Below, piece by piece: positions 24,923 to 34,675 of a DNA stretch of 64,000 bases (its first letter is position 1; each line of letters opens with the position of its first letter). A program made the translations under genes and the position numbers. The DNA is from Parvibaculum sp046297875 (GTDB lineage: Bacteria; Pseudomonadota; Alphaproteobacteria; Parvibaculales; Parvibaculaceae): NCBI RefSeq assembly GCF_046297875.1, contig NZ_JBKBHD010000001.1, forward strand, positions 2,046,001-2,110,000, given 5' to 3'. Below the pieces are notes generated by a model. It was given only the letters and a program-made list of their open reading frames with translations, was not told the DNA's origin and ran no database searches.

Positions 24923-27601
24923 ATGGACGGCCTGAACGAGATCCGACGCAAGTTTCTGGACTATTTCCGCGCGCAGGGGCACGAGGCCGTGCCGTCCGGA
25001 CCGCTGGTGCCGAACAACGATCCGACGCTGCTCTTCACCAATGCAGGCATGGTGCCGTTCAAGAATGTGTTTACCGGCCAGGAAACGCGGCCCTATGTCC
25101 GCGCGGCGAGCGCACAGAAATGCGTGCGCGCGGGCGGCAAGCATAACGATCTCGACAATGTCGGCTATACGGCGCGCCACCACACCTTCTTCGAGATGCT
25201 CGGCAATTTCTCCTTCGGCGATTATTTCAAGGCCGAGGCGATCGAGTTCGCATGGACGCTGATCACGAAGGAATTCGGGATTCCGAAGGACCGGCTGATG
25301 GCGACCGTCTATGCCGAGGACGATGAGGCCTTCGATCTCTGGAAGAAGATCGCTGGCCTTCCCGATGCGAAGATCATCCGCATCCCGACCTCGGACAATT
25401 TCTGGTCTATGGGCGACACCGGCCCCTGCGGACCCTGCTCGGAAATCTTCTTCGATCATGGCGACAGGATTCCGGGCGGCCCGCCTGGCAGCCCCGATCA
25501 GGACGGCGACCGCTTCATCGAAATCTGGAACCTCGTCTTCATGCAGTATGAGCAGCATGCAGACGGGACGCGCGCGAACCTGCCCAAGCCCTCGATCGAC
25601 ACGGGCATGGGGCTCGAGCGCATTGCCGCCGTGCTGCAGGGCACACACGACAATTACGCGACCGATCTCATGCGGGCGCTGATCGTCGCCTCTGCCGAAG
25701 CCTCGAAGAGCGATCCCGACGGCGCCCAGGCGGTGAGCCACCGGGTGATCGCCGATCATCTGCGCTCGTCCTCCTTCCTCATCGCCGATGGCGTCATGCC
25801 GTCGAACGAGGGCCGGGGCTATGTGCTCCGCCGGATCATGCGCCGCGCCATGCGCCATGCGCAGCTTGTCGGCGTGGCCGATCCCCTGATGCACCGGCTG
25901 GTGCCGGCGCTTGTGCGCCAGATGGGCGATGCCTATCCGGAACTGCGCCGCGCCGAGGCGCTCGTCACCGAAACGCTGAAGCTCGAGGAAACGCGCTTCC
26001 GCGATACGCTTGCGCGCGGGCTGAAGCTTCTCGACGATGAAGTCGAACAGCTTGGCGGCAGGGGCGTGCTGCCCGGCGAGGTCGCGTTCAAGCTCTACGA
26101 CACGTACGGCTTTCCGCTCGATCTCACGCAGGATGCGCTGCGTTCGCGCGGCATGAGCGTCGACCAGACAGGCTTCGATGCCGCGATGGCAAAGCAGCGG
26201 CAGGATGCGCGCGCCGCCTGGGCGGGCTCGGGCGAAAAGGCGACGGAAGCGGTCTGGTTCGAACTGCGCGAGGCGCATGGCGCGACCGAGTTCCTCGGCT
26301 ATGAAAGCGAGGTCGCGGAAGGCAAGGTCGTGGCGCTGCTCGTCGGCGGTCAGCCGGTCGATGCAGTCGAGGCGGGGCAGGAAGCGGCGATCATCACCAA
26401 TCAGACGCCCTTCTATGGCGAGTCGGGCGGGCAGGTCGGCGATACGGGCATCATCTTCTCGGCGGATGGTGCCGAATTTCCCGTGATCGACACGATGAAG
26501 AAGCTCGGCGACATGCATGTCCATATCGGCAAGCTCGCGCGCGGGCGGCTGACGGTGGGCGGCATTGTCGAAATGAAGGTCGACAAGGCGCTGCGCGATG
26601 CGACGCGGGCGAACCATTCGGCGACGCATCTCGTGCATGAGGCGCTGCGCCGTGTGCTCGGACCCCATGTCACGCAGAAGGGTTCGATGGTGGGGCCGGA
26701 GCGGCTGCGCTTCGATTTCAGCCATCCGAAACCGATGACGGTGGGGGAGATTGCCGAGGTCGAGACGATCGTGAACCGCATCATTCGTCAGAACACGGAA
26801 GTTTCGACGCGGCTGATGACGCCCGACGATGCAATCGCTGCGGGCGCGCTGGCGCTGTTCGGCGAGAAGTATGGCGAGGAAGTGCGCGTGCTTGCCATGG
26901 GCGTCGACGATGCAAAGGACAATCACACCTATTCGGTGGAGCTTTGCGGCGGCACGCATGTACGCCGTGTCGGCGACATCGCAATCTTCAAGATCGTGAG
27001 CGAGAGCGCGGTTGCCTCCGGCATCCGCCGGATCGAGGCGCTGACGGGCGAGGGCGCGCGCGCCTATCTTTCGCAGCAGGAGCGCATTGCGAAGGAAGCG
27101 GCCGGTGCGCTGAAGATCGCGCCGGAAGACCTGCCCGCCCGCGTCGTCTCGCTGATGGAAGAGCGCAAGCGCCTCGAGCGCGAGCTTGCCGAGGCGAGGA
27201 AGAAGCTGGCGATGGGCGGCGGCGCATCCGGCGGCGATGCCGGTTCGCAGATCGAGGAAATGGGCGGCGTGAAGCTGATACTTCGCAAGCTCGAAGGTGT
27301 GAACCCGAAGGATCTGCGCGGCCTTGTCGATGACGGCAAGAAGCAGCTCGGTTCGGGCGTCGTTGCCTTCGTTGCCATTTCCGAAGACGGCAAGGGTGCC
27401 ATCGCGGTCGGCGTCACGGCCGATCTCACCGGGCGTTTCAACGCCGTCGAACTCGTCAAGGCGGGGGCGAAGGCGATGGGCGGTTCGGGCGGCGGCGGCC
27501 GGCCCGACATGGCGCAGGCCGGCGGGCCGGATGCCTCCAAGGCCGATGCGGCGCTTGAGGCCGTTCGCGGCGCCATCGGCGCGCTGGCGGGCGCTGCCTG
27601 A
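24923..27601 (+). CDS. alaS: Alanyl-tRNA synthetase
   Basis: An 892-residue class II synthetase. It has the N-terminal aminoacylation core (GHEAVPSGPLVPNNDPTLLF, HHTFFEMLGNFSFGDYF), an editing domain with HSATH and the zinc-site partner CGGTH, and a C-terminal coiled coil plus DHHA1 domain. It charges tRNA-Ala and clears mischarged Ser and Gly. The ATG at 24923 (MDGLNEIRRKFLDYF) fits family starts. The conserved recA-alaS order is common in bacteria. Confidence 0.99.
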   Translation: MDGLNEIRRKFLDYFRAQGHEAVPSGPLVPNNDPTLLFTNAGMVPFKNVFTGQETRPYVRAASAQKCVRAGGKHNDLDNVGYTARHHTFFEMLGNFSFGDYFKAEAIEFAWTLITKEFGIPKDRLMATVYAEDDEAFDLWKKIAGLPDAKIIRIPTSDNFWSMGDTGPCGPCSEIFFDHGDRIPGGPPGSPDQDGDRFIEIWNLVFMQYEQHADGTRANLPKPSIDTGMGLERIAAVLQGTHDNYATDLMRALIVASAEASKSDPDGAQAVSHRVIADHLRSSSFLIADGVMPSNEGRGYVLRRIMRRAMRHAQLVGVADPLMHRLVPALVRQMGDAYPELRRAEALVTETLKLEETRFRDTLARGLKLLDDEVEQLGGRGVLPGEVAFKLYDTYGFPLDLTQDALRSRGMSVDQTGFDAAMAKQRQDARAAWAGSGEKATEAVWFELREAHGATEFLGYESEVAEGKVVALLVGGQPVDAVEAGQEAAIITNQTPFYGESGGQVGDTGIIFSADGAEFPVIDTMKKLGDMHVHIGKLARGRLTVGGIVEMKVDKALRDATRANHSATHLVHEALRRVLGPHVTQKGSMVGPERLRFDFSHPKPMTVGEIAEVETIVNRIIRQNTEVSTRLMTPDDAIAAGALALFGEKYGEEVRVLAMGVDDAKDNHTYSVELCGGTHVRRVGDIAIFKIVSESAVASGIRRIEALTGEGARAYLSQQERIAKEAAGALKIAPEDLPARVVSLMEERKRLERELAEARKKLAMGGGASGGDAGSQIEEMGGVKLILRKLEGVNPKDLRGLVDDGKKQLGSGVVAFVAISEDGKGAIAVGVTADLTGRFNAVELVKAGAKAMGGSGGGGRPDMAQAGGPDASKADAALEAVRGAIGALAGAA

Positions 27602-27624
27602 TTTTCCGATACGGCTTTGGAAAC

Positions 27625-27655
27625 AAAAATGGCCCGGTAGTTCCGGGCCATTTTT
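27625..27655. terminator. Bidirectional terminator between alaS and icd
   Basis: Thirteen-bp arms AAAAATGGCCCGG/CCGGGCCATTTTT flank a five-base loop, with A/T tracts on both sides. It serves convergent alaS and icd. Confidence 0.92.
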
Positions 27656-27677
27656 ATTTCGTCTAGCCGGAAGGCCC

Positions 27678-28901
27678 TCACCCAGCCTTGGCGAGTGCCT
27701 TGTCGAGATTGGCGGCGACCTTGTCGAGGAAGCCTTCGGTCGAGAGCCAAGACTGTTCCGAGCCGACGAGGAGGGCCAAGTCCTTCGTCATGTAGCCGGA
27801 CTCGACGGTGGAGACGCAGACCTTTTCAAGCGTGGCGGCGAACTTCGCCAACGGCTCGTTGCCGTCGAGCTTTGCGCGATGGGTGAGGCCGCGCGTCCAG
27901 GCGAAGATCGAGGCGATGGAGTTGGTGGAGGTTTCCTCGCCGCGCTGATGGGCGCGGAAGTGGCGCGTCACCGTGCCGTGGGCGGCTTCGGCTTCCATGA
28001 TCTTGCCATCGGGCGTGAGCAGCACGGAGGTCATGAGGCCGAGCGAGCCGAAACCCTGCGCCACCGAGTCCGACTGCACGTCGCCATCATAGTTCTTGCA
28101 GGCCCAGACATAGCCGCCCGACCATTTCATCGCCGAGGCCACCATGTCGTCGATCAGGCGGTGCTCGTAGGTCACCTTGGCCTTTTCGAAATCGGCCTTG
28201 AATTCCTTTTCGTAAATCTCCTGGAAGAGATTCTTGAAGCGGCCGTCATAGGTTTTCAGGATCGTGTTCTTGGTCGAGAGATAGACCGGGTAGCCGCGGT
28301 CGAGGCCGTATTTCAGGCAGGCGCGGGCGAAGTCGCGGATGCTGTCATCGAGATTGTACATGCCCATCGCGACGCCGCCGCCGGGGAAATCGTAGATCTC
28401 TTCCTCGATCGTCTCCTTGCCGTCTTCGGACACCCACTTCATGGTGAGTTTGCCCTTGCCGGGAATGCGGATATCCGTCGCGCGGTACTGGTCGCCAAAG
28501 GCATGGCGGCCGATCACGATCGGCTCGGTCCAACCGGGCACGAGGCGGGGAATGTTGCGGCAGATGATGGGCTCGCGGAAGACGGTGCCGCCGAGAATGT
28601 TGCGGATGGTGCCGTTCGGCGACTTCCACATCTTCTTCAGCTTGAATTCCTCGACGCGGGCCTCATCCGGCGTGATGGTCGCGCATTTCACGCCGACGCC
28701 GTATTTCCTGATCGCCTCGGCGCTGTCGACCGTCACCTTGTCGTCGGTGTCGTCGCGGTGCTCCATGCCGAGGTCGTAATAGTCCAGCGTCAGGTCCAGA
28801 TAGGGGAAGATCAGCTTGTCCTTGATCATCTGCCAGATGATCCGGGTCATCTCGTCGCCATCGAGGTCAACCACGGGATTTGCGACTTTGATCTTCGGCA
28901 T
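27678..28901 (-). CDS. icd: NADP-dependent isocitrate dehydrogenase
   Basis: A 407-residue enzyme of the eukaryote-like dimeric IDH family (MPKIKVANPVVDLDGDEMTR, then IWQMIKDKLIFPYLDL; YKNYDGDVQSD-type metal and substrate segment; AAHGTVTRHFR). It converts isocitrate to 2-oxoglutarate in the TCA cycle with NADP. The ATG at 28901 gives the usual length; longer readings start in non-conserved sequence. It is transcribed alone, convergent with alaS. Confidence 0.97.
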   Translation of the reverse strand: MPKIKVANPVVDLDGDEMTRIIWQMIKDKLIFPYLDLTLDYYDLGMEHRDDTDDKVTVDSAEAIRKYGVGVKCATITPDEARVEEFKLKKMWKSPNGTIRNILGGTVFREPIICRNIPRLVPGWTEPIVIGRHAFGDQYRATDIRIPGKGKLTMKWVSEDGKETIEEEIYDFPGGGVAMGMYNLDDSIRDFARACLKYGLDRGYPVYLSTKNTILKTYDGRFKNLFQEIYEKEFKADFEKAKVTYEHRLIDDMVASAMKWSGGYVWACKNYDGDVQSDSVAQGFGSLGLMTSVLLTPDGKIMEAEAAHGTVTRHFRAHQRGEETSTNSIASIFAWTRGLTHRAKLDGNEPLAKFAATLEKVCVSTVESGYMTKDLALLVGSEQSWLSTEGFLDKVAANLDKALAKAG

Positions 28902-29087
28902 GGGGGGTCCTTCGAAGCTGGTACGGAATTGGGCAGAAAACGGCGGAATCGCGCGGCGAGCCGCCATATGCAAGCCTAACCCCTATAACATTGCAGGCCG
29001 ATTGATTAAAGGCGGCCAATCGCCTATTGACCGGCTGCCCAGCTTCGCGGGCATGGTTCCCCCAACGGAAAGCGGCAGATTGGCAGC

Positions 29088-29876
29088 ATGGCCGGAACGG
29101 ATCGCACGAAAAAATCGGAGGCTACGGTCACGCCCGGTCCGGCGGTGATTCTCGTCGCGCCGCAGCTTGGCGAGAACATCGGCACGGCGGCGCGCGCCAT
29201 GCTGAATTTCGGGCTATCGGACCTGCGGCTGGTCAGGCCACGCGACGGCTGGCCGAACGAGCGGGCCAATGCGGCGGCTTCCGGCGCCGATCTCGTGATC
29301 GAGCGGGCGCGGCTTTTCGACACCACGGCGGAGGCAGTCGCCGATCTCGATTATGTCGTTGCGACGACAGCGCGCAGCCGCGACATGGTGAAGCCGATCC
29401 TGACGCCGGAGACGGCGGCGCGGCAGATGCGGCAGACTTTCGCCGGGGGTGGACAGGCGGGGCTGCTGTTCGGGCCGGAGCGCACGGGGCTCGAGAATGA
29501 CGATGTGGCGCTGGCCGATGCCATCATGATGGTGCCGGTGAACCCGGCCTTTGCCTCGCTCAATCTCGCCCAATGCGTTCTTCTCATGTCCTATGAGTGG
29601 TTCAAGGCCGGGGACGATACGGAGGCGACACGGATCGAATATCTGCAGACCCGGCCCGCGAGGAAGGAAGAGCTGATCGGCTTTTTCGAGCATCTGGAAG
29701 GCGAGCTTGACCGGTTCGGCTTCCTCAAGCCGCCGGAGAAGCGGCCCTCGATGGTGCGGAACCTGCGCAACATGTTCCAGCGGGCCGGCCTCACCGAACA
29801 GGAGGTGCGGACGCTGCGCGGCGTCGTCGCCTCGCTGACGCGGCGATATCCGAAGGGCGAGAGGCCGACGGAATAG
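29088..29876 (+). CDS. trmJ: tRNA/rRNA methyltransferase, TrmJ-like (SpoU family)
   Basis: A 262-residue SPOUT methyltransferase: N-terminal VILVAPQLGENIGTAARAML (motif 1), LLFGPERTGLENDDVALAD (motif 2) and VNPAFASLNLAQCVLLMSYE (motif 3), the deep-knot SAM-binding elements. TrmJ makes 2'-O-methyl nucleotide 32 in tRNAs. The C-terminal ~80 residues are helical as in TrmJ. It stands alone between icd and rpsD. Confidence 0.88.
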   Translation: MAGTDRTKKSEATVTPGPAVILVAPQLGENIGTAARAMLNFGLSDLRLVRPRDGWPNERANAAASGADLVIERARLFDTTAEAVADLDYVVATTARSRDMVKPILTPETAARQMRQTFAGGGQAGLLFGPERTGLENDDVALADAIMMVPVNPAFASLNLAQCVLLMSYEWFKAGDDTEATRIEYLQTRPARKEELIGFFEHLEGELDRFGFLKPPEKRPSMVRNLRNMFQRAGLTEQEVRTLRGVVASLTRRYPKGERPTE

Positions 29877-29933
29877 GCCTGAACCGGGGCCATTTGACAC
29901 CCCCGGCCCCCCGCGCTACAAACCGCCTCGAAA

Positions 29934-29958
29934 CGGGCTCCCTCCTATCGGGGGCCCG
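29934..29958 (+). terminator. Possible terminator after trmJ
   Basis: CGGGCTCCC and GGGGGCCCG form a nine-bp stem with one G-U pair and a seven-base loop. Only a weak TTCATTT tract follows. Confidence 0.4.
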
Positions 29959-30086
29959 CTTCATTTGAATACGCACCCGCGGGAATGGCGACGCTTGTAG
30001 CCGGTCCCTGTCGGCCTCGATCCCCGAAAGGGGAAAAGGCAAAGGAGGGCGCGTTTCCTTAGTTTTTGACCTTCAAGGGAACTGCG

Positions 30087-30707
30087 ATGACAAAGCGCCA
30101 GGAGTCCAAGTACAAGATCGACCGCCGGATGGGCGAAAACATCTGGGGGCGTCCGAAGAGCCCGGTCAACCGCCGCGAATATGGCCCCGGCCAGCACGGC
30201 CAGCGCCGCAAGGGCAAGCTCTCGGACTATGGCGTGCAGCTGCGCGCCAAGCAGAAGCTCAAGGGCTTCTATGGCAATATTTCCGAAAAGCAGTTCCGCG
30301 GCATCTACAAGGACGCCGACCGCCTGCGTGGCGACACGGGCGAGCTGCTGATCGGCCTGCTTGAGCGCCGTCTGGATGCCGTCGTCTATCGCGCCAAGTT
30401 CGTGCCGACCGTCTTCGCCGCCCGCCAGTTCGTGAGCCACGGCCATGTGCTCGTGAACGGCAAGCGCGTCAACGTGCCGAGCTACCGCGTCCGCGAGGGC
30501 GATGTGGTGGAAGTGCGCGAGAAGTCGAAGCAGCTTGCGCTGGTTCTCGAAGCCGCGCAGTCGGCCGAGCGCGACACGCCGGACTATCTCGAAGTCAATC
30601 ACGACAAGATGACGGCTAAGTTCGTCCGCATCCCGGCTTTCGCCGATGTGCCCTATGCGGCGCAGATGGAACCGAACCTCGTCGTCGAATTCTACTCGCG
30701 CAGCTAA
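30087..30707 (+). CDS. rpsD: 30S ribosomal protein S4
   Basis: A 206-residue S4: it begins MTKRQESKYKIDRRMGENIW, and the S4 RNA-binding fold (residues ~94-155) includes RLDAVVYRAKFVPTVFAARQ. S4 nucleates assembly of the 30S 5' domain. The ATG at 30087 follows AAGGGAA. Here it is a single gene away from the alpha operon, common in Alphaproteobacteria, with its own terminator. Confidence 0.98.
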   Translation: MTKRQESKYKIDRRMGENIWGRPKSPVNRREYGPGQHGQRRKGKLSDYGVQLRAKQKLKGFYGNISEKQFRGIYKDADRLRGDTGELLIGLLERRLDAVVYRAKFVPTVFAARQFVSHGHVLVNGKRVNVPSYRVREGDVVEVREKSKQLALVLEAAQSAERDTPDYLEVNHDKMTAKFVRIPAFADVPYAAQMEPNLVVEFYSRS

Positions 30708-30729
30708 TCGCAGCGCTGACCGCAAAACG

Positions 30730-30759
30730 AAAAGGCCGCTCGAAAGAGCGGCCTTTTTT
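30730..30759 (+). terminator. rpsD terminator
   Basis: Twelve-bp arms AAAAGGCCGCTC/GAGCGGCCTTTT close a GAAA tetraloop and are followed by a T-run. Confidence 0.93.
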
Positions 30760-30777
30760 GTTGTGCGTTTCCCATTT

Positions 30778-30866
30778 CGTCATGACCCGCTTCAGGCGGG
30801 TCATCCACGTCTTTCTTCCTGGATCGGTTCAAGACGTGGATGGCCCGGACAAGCCGGGCCATGACG
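30778..30866. repeat. REP-like composite palindromic element, copy 1
   Basis: Two short palindromes, ATGACCCGC-N5-GCGGGTCAT and ATGGCCCGG-N5-CCGGGCCAT, flank a central region with 11-bp inverted arms (ATCCACGTCTT/AAGACGTGGAT). The ends are CGTCAT and ATGACG. This matches three other elements in the window (48100, 54680, 57794). It lies in the convergent gap between rpsD and grxD. Confidence 0.8.
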
Positions 30867-30894
30867 GGAATGGTGGTGCCTGAGAGCCGGAGCG

Positions 30895-31233
30895 TTACGC
30901 CGCCTGCGTCTCGATGCCCTTTTGCGCGAGGTAGTCGCGCAGTTCGCCCTGTTCGAACATTTCGCGGACGATGTCGCAGCCGCCGACGAATTCGCCCTTC
31001 ACATAGAGCTGGGGGATGGTCGGCCAGTCGGAGAATTCCTTGATGCCCTGGCGAATTTCCTCGTCCTCCAGAACATTGATGCCCTTGAAGGGGACGCCGA
31101 GATAGGTCAGCACCTGCACGACGGCATTGGAGAAGCCGCATTGCGGGAAGACCGGCGTGCCTTTCATGAAGAGCACCACGTCCTGGCTTGCCACTTCGCT
31201 CTTGATGCGGTCGAAGACCGGGTTCTCGCTCAT
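30895..31233 (-). CDS. grxD: Monothiol glutaredoxin Grx4
   Basis: A 112-residue monothiol glutaredoxin with the active-site motif CGFS in GTPVFPQCGFSNAVVQVL and the glutathione-binding WPTIPQLYVKGEFVGGCDI region. Grx4 carries [2Fe-2S] clusters with glutathione and pairs with BolA, whose gene is directly upstream on the same strand (28-base gap). Confidence 0.96.
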   Translation of the reverse strand: MSENPVFDRIKSEVASQDVVLFMKGTPVFPQCGFSNAVVQVLTYLGVPFKGINVLEDEEIRQGIKEFSDWPTIPQLYVKGEFVGGCDIVREMFEQGELRDYLAQKGIETQAA

Positions 31234-31261
31234 TGTCGTTCTCCTTCGCCGTAAGGCGGGT

Positions 31262-31498
31262 TCAATCCTGCGGCGCGCTGGTCTGCAGCGCCAATGCGTG
31301 AAGTTCGTTGCCCATGCCGCCTTTCAGCGCCGCATAGACCATCTGGTGCTGCTGCACGCGCGTCTTGCCCTTGAAGGCGGCGGAGATGACGTTGGCGGCA
31401 TAGTGGTCGCCGTCGCCGGCGAGATCGCGGATGTCGACCGTCGCGTCGGGAAGTGCTTCCTTGATGAGCCGTTCGATTTCCGACGCCGTCATGGCCAT
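31262..31498 (-). CDS. bolA: BolA family protein
   Basis: A 78-residue BolA-like protein: IERLIKEALPDATVDIRDLA, then AFKGKTRVQQHQMVYAALKG with the conserved His of the family. BolA forms a cluster-sharing complex with Grx4. The ATG at 31498 follows GAGGAG, and upstream readings are longer than the family. It lies between purL and grxD on the same strand. Confidence 0.93.
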   Translation of the reverse strand: MAMTASEIERLIKEALPDATVDIRDLAGDGDHYAANVISAAFKGKTRVQQHQMVYAALKGGMGNELHALALQTSAPQD

Positions 31499-31520
31499 GC
31501 GTTCGTCTCCTCGCGTCTCT

Positions 31521-33740
31521 TCAGAGTTCGGCGCCGGCGGCCATATAGGCGGGCAGCCAGCCTTCGTGTACGTCCTTGAGCGCATTCAATGATATGGGTT
31601 TGGCGCCCTCAAGTGTCAATTCCGTGCCGCCGGTCGTGCCGATGCGGGCGGCGGGGATACCGGCTTTTGCCGCCCGCTCAAGGAAGGCGGCGGCGGCGCT
31701 TTCCGGCAGGGTCACGGCATAGCGCGCCTGATCCTCGGCGAAGGCCCAGACATGGAGGGGGAGGGCGGTTTCCGGCGCGAGCTTGGCGCCGATGCCGCCT
31801 GCCATCGCCATTTCGGCGATAGCGGCAAGCGCGCCGCCATCCGAAAGGTCGTGGACGGCTGTGAGATTACGGTTGCGGATTTCGGCGCGGATGAAATCGC
31901 CATTGCGGCGCTCGACGGCGAGATCCACCGGCGGGGGCGCGCTGCGGTCGTCCGACTTGCGAACGATGTCGCGCAGATAGATCGACTGGCCGAGATGGCC
32001 TTTCGTTTCGCCGACAAGGATGATGGCCTCGCCCGCCGCCTTGAAGGCGATGGTGGTGCGGACCGCGATGTCGGGCAGAAGGCCGACGGCACCGATGGCA
32101 GGGGTGGGCAGGATGCCCTTGCCGTTGGTCTCGTTGTAGAGCGAGACGTTGCCGGAGACGACTGGGAAGTCGAGCGCGCGGCAGGCTTCGCCGATGCCTT
32201 CGATGCAGCCGACGAACTGGCCCATGATCTCGGGCTTTTCGGGATTGCCGAAATTCAGATTGTCGGTGATGGCGAGCGGTTCGGCGCCGACGGCGGTGAG
32301 ATTGCGCCAGCATTCGGCCACCGCCTGCTTGCCGCCTTCCTGCGGATCGGCGGCGCAGTAGCGCGGCGTCACGTCGAGGGAGAAAGCGAGGCCCTTCGGC
32401 CCGTCGCCGATGCGGACCACCGCGGCGTCGCCGCCCGGTCCGATCGCCGTGTTGCCCTGAATGAGATGATCGTACTGCTCCCAGACCCAGCGGCGCGAAC
32501 ACATGTCGGGCAGGCCGAGCATTTTCGTCAGCGCGTCCGAGATGTCGTTCGGCGCGGGCACATCGGACGGGGCGAGCGGCGCAGGCTTTGCGGCTTTCAC
32601 GAAGGGGCGGTCATATTCGGGGGCCTGATCGCCAAGCTCCTTGATCGGGAGATCGGCCATCACGTCGCCATGCTGCCTGATGCGGAAGCGCAGGTCGTCG
32701 GTCGTCTTGCCGATGATCGCGAAGTCGAGGCCCCATTTGCGGAAGATAGCTTCCGCGTCCTTCTCGCGCGCCGGATCGAGCACCATGAGCATGCGCTCCT
32801 GGCTTTCCGACAGCATCATCTCATAGGCGGTCATGCCCTCTTCGCGGCAGGGCACCTTGTCGAGATCGAGTTCGACGCCGAGATCGCCCTTCGCGCCCAT
32901 TTCGACGGCGGAGCAGGTGAGGCCCGCGGCGCCCATGTCCTGAATGGCGATGACGGCGCCGGAGGCCATCAGTTCGAGGCAGGCTTCGAGCAGCAGTTTT
33001 TCGGAGAAGGGATCGCCGATCTGGACGGTCGGGCGCTTCTCCTCGGAGTCCTCGCCGAATTCGGCCGATGCCATGGTGGCGCCGTGAATGCCGTCGCGGC
33101 CGGTCTTGGAGCCGAGATAGACGATGGGCAGGCCGACGCCCTTTGCTTCGGAGTAGAAAATCTTGTCGGCATCCGCGAGGCCCGCCGCAAAGGCGTTCAC
33201 AAGACAGTTGCCGTTGTAGCTTGCGTCGAAATTCACTTCGCCGCCGACGGTCGGCACGCCGAAGCTGTTGCCGTAGCCGCCGATGCCGGCGACGACGCCC
33301 GAGACGATGTGGCGCGTGCGCGGATGGTCCGGTTCGCCGAAGCGCAGCGCATTGAGCGCGGCGATGGGGCGCGCGCCCATGGTGAAGACGTCGCGCAGGA
33401 TGCCGCCGACGCCCGTTGCCGCGCCCTGATGCGGCTCGATATAGGAGGGGTGGTTGTGGCTTTCCATCTTGAAGATGATCGCCTGTCCGTCGCCGATATC
33501 GACGACGCCCGCGTTCTCGCCGGGGCCGCAGATGACGCGGGGGCCCGTGGTCGGCAGCGTGCGCAACCACTTCTTCGACGACTTGTAGGAACAGTGCTCG
33601 TTCCACATGGCGGAGAAGATGCCAAGCTCGGTCAGCGTCGGCTCGCGGCCGATCAGGTCGAGAATGCGCTGGTACTCGTCGGGCTTCAGCCCATGTTCGG
33701 CGACGAGTTCCGGCGTGATCCTGATATCGTTCGGTATCAC
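31521..33740 (-). CDS. purL: Phosphoribosylformylglycinamidine synthase subunit PurL
   Basis: A 739-residue small-type PurL (two AIRS-like halves): SAMWNEHCSYKSSKKWL near the N-terminus, SHNHPSYIEPHQGAATGVGG for metal and ATP binding, and a glycine-rich second half. With PurQ and PurS it converts FGAR to FGAM using glutamine and ATP. Its ATG overlaps the purQ stop by four bases. Confidence 0.98.
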   Translation of the reverse strand: MIPNDIRITPELVAEHGLKPDEYQRILDLIGREPTLTELGIFSAMWNEHCSYKSSKKWLRTLPTTGPRVICGPGENAGVVDIGDGQAIIFKMESHNHPSYIEPHQGAATGVGGILRDVFTMGARPIAALNALRFGEPDHPRTRHIVSGVVAGIGGYGNSFGVPTVGGEVNFDASYNGNCLVNAFAAGLADADKIFYSEAKGVGLPIVYLGSKTGRDGIHGATMASAEFGEDSEEKRPTVQIGDPFSEKLLLEACLELMASGAVIAIQDMGAAGLTCSAVEMGAKGDLGVELDLDKVPCREEGMTAYEMMLSESQERMLMVLDPAREKDAEAIFRKWGLDFAIIGKTTDDLRFRIRQHGDVMADLPIKELGDQAPEYDRPFVKAAKPAPLAPSDVPAPNDISDALTKMLGLPDMCSRRWVWEQYDHLIQGNTAIGPGGDAAVVRIGDGPKGLAFSLDVTPRYCAADPQEGGKQAVAECWRNLTAVGAEPLAITDNLNFGNPEKPEIMGQFVGCIEGIGEACRALDFPVVSGNVSLYNETNGKGILPTPAIGAVGLLPDIAVRTTIAFKAAGEAIILVGETKGHLGQSIYLRDIVRKSDDRSAPPPVDLAVERRNGDFIRAEIRNRNLTAVHDLSDGGALAAIAEMAMAGGIGAKLAPETALPLHVWAFAEDQARYAVTLPESAAAAFLERAAKAGIPAARIGTTGGTELTLEGAKPISLNALKDVHEGWLPAYMAAGAEL

Positions 33741-34405
33741 GCCACGGCCTCCATAATGCTTTCAAAAAGGGCGCGCCCGTCGGTGGCGCCATTCAGCGGT
33801 TCGATCATGTTTTCGGGATGCGGCATCATGCCGAAGACATTGCCGCGCTCATTGAGAATGCCGGCGATGTCGTTCTGCGAGCCGTTCGGATTGGTGCCTT
33901 CTGCATAGCGCAGGCCGACGCGGCCTTCGCCTTCGAGGCGCTTCAGTGTCTCGGCATCGGCGAAGTAGTTGCCGTCACCATGTGCAACCGGGCAACGCCA
34001 CACCTCGCCTTGCCTGTATTTGCGCGTGAAGTCGGTTTGCGCATTGGCAACTTCGAGCTTCACTTCCTTGCAGACGAATTTGAGGCCCGCATTGCGCATC
34101 AGCACGCCGGGCAGGAGCCCCGCTTCGCAGAGGATCTGGAAGCCGTTGCAGATGCCGAGTACACGCACGCCTTTTTCAGCGGCTTTTGCGACGGCGGGCA
34201 TGATATGGCCGCGCGCGGCGATGGCGCCGGTGCGCAGATAGTCGCCATAGGAAAAGCCGCCGCACAGGACCACGAGATCGAGGTCGGGCAGCTCGGTATC
34301 CGCATGCCAGATATAAGCGGGCTTCTTGCCGGTGATCTTCTCGAGCGCGATCAGCATATCGCGTTCGCGGTTTGAGCCGGGGAAAACGACGACGCCTGAC
34401 TTCAT
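33737..34405 (-). CDS. purQ: Phosphoribosylformylglycinamidine synthase subunit PurQ
   Basis: A 222-residue class I glutamine amidotransferase: VVVFPGSNRERDM at the N-terminus, the nucleophile in RVLGICNGFQIL, and the His/Glu pair in FGMMPHPENMIEPL. It supplies ammonia to PurL. The ATG at 34405 lies two bases after the purS stop; a GTG at 34411 overlapping that stop is an alternative start. Confidence 0.97.
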   Translation of the reverse strand: MKSGVVVFPGSNRERDMLIALEKITGKKPAYIWHADTELPDLDLVVLCGGFSYGDYLRTGAIAARGHIMPAVAKAAEKGVRVLGICNGFQILCEAGLLPGVLMRNAGLKFVCKEVKLEVANAQTDFTRKYRQGEVWRCPVAHGDGNYFADAETLKRLEGEGRVGLRYAEGTNPNGSQNDIAGILNERGNVFGMMPHPENMIEPLNGATDGRALFESIMEAVA

Positions 34406-34407
34406 GC

Positions 34408-34653
34408 TCACTTCTCGTCGAGCTCCACGGCGTAGTTTTCGATCACCGTGTTGGCGAGGAGCTTCTTGCTCATCTCGTCCAGTGCGGCCTTTGCCTTCAC
34501 CGGATCGGTTTCGTTCAGTTCGACCTCGAAGAGCTTGCCCTGACGGACGCTGGCGACGCCGGAAAAGCCGAGCGAGCCCAGCGCACCTTCGATTGCCTTG
34601 CCTTGCGGGTCCAGCACGCCGTTCTTCAGCGTGACCTTGATGCGCGCTTTCAT
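34408..34653 (-). CDS. purS: Phosphoribosylformylglycinamidine synthase subunit PurS
   Basis: An 81-residue PurS (MKARIKVTLKNGVLDPQGKA, then a helix and a beta strand ending ENYAVELDEK). PurS bridges PurQ and PurL in the three-part FGAM synthase. It lies between purC and purQ in one tight operon. Confidence 0.97.
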   Translation of the reverse strand: MKARIKVTLKNGVLDPQGKAIEGALGSLGFSGVASVRQGKLFEVELNETDPVKAKAALDEMSKKLLANTVIENYAVELDEK

Positions 34654-34675
34654 GCTTCCTCGTCTTTCACGTAAC

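Noticed and set aside
31752..33908. Plus-strand frame of 718 codons opposite purL and purQ
   Set aside because: It is antisense to purL with no domain, promoter or ribosome binding site.
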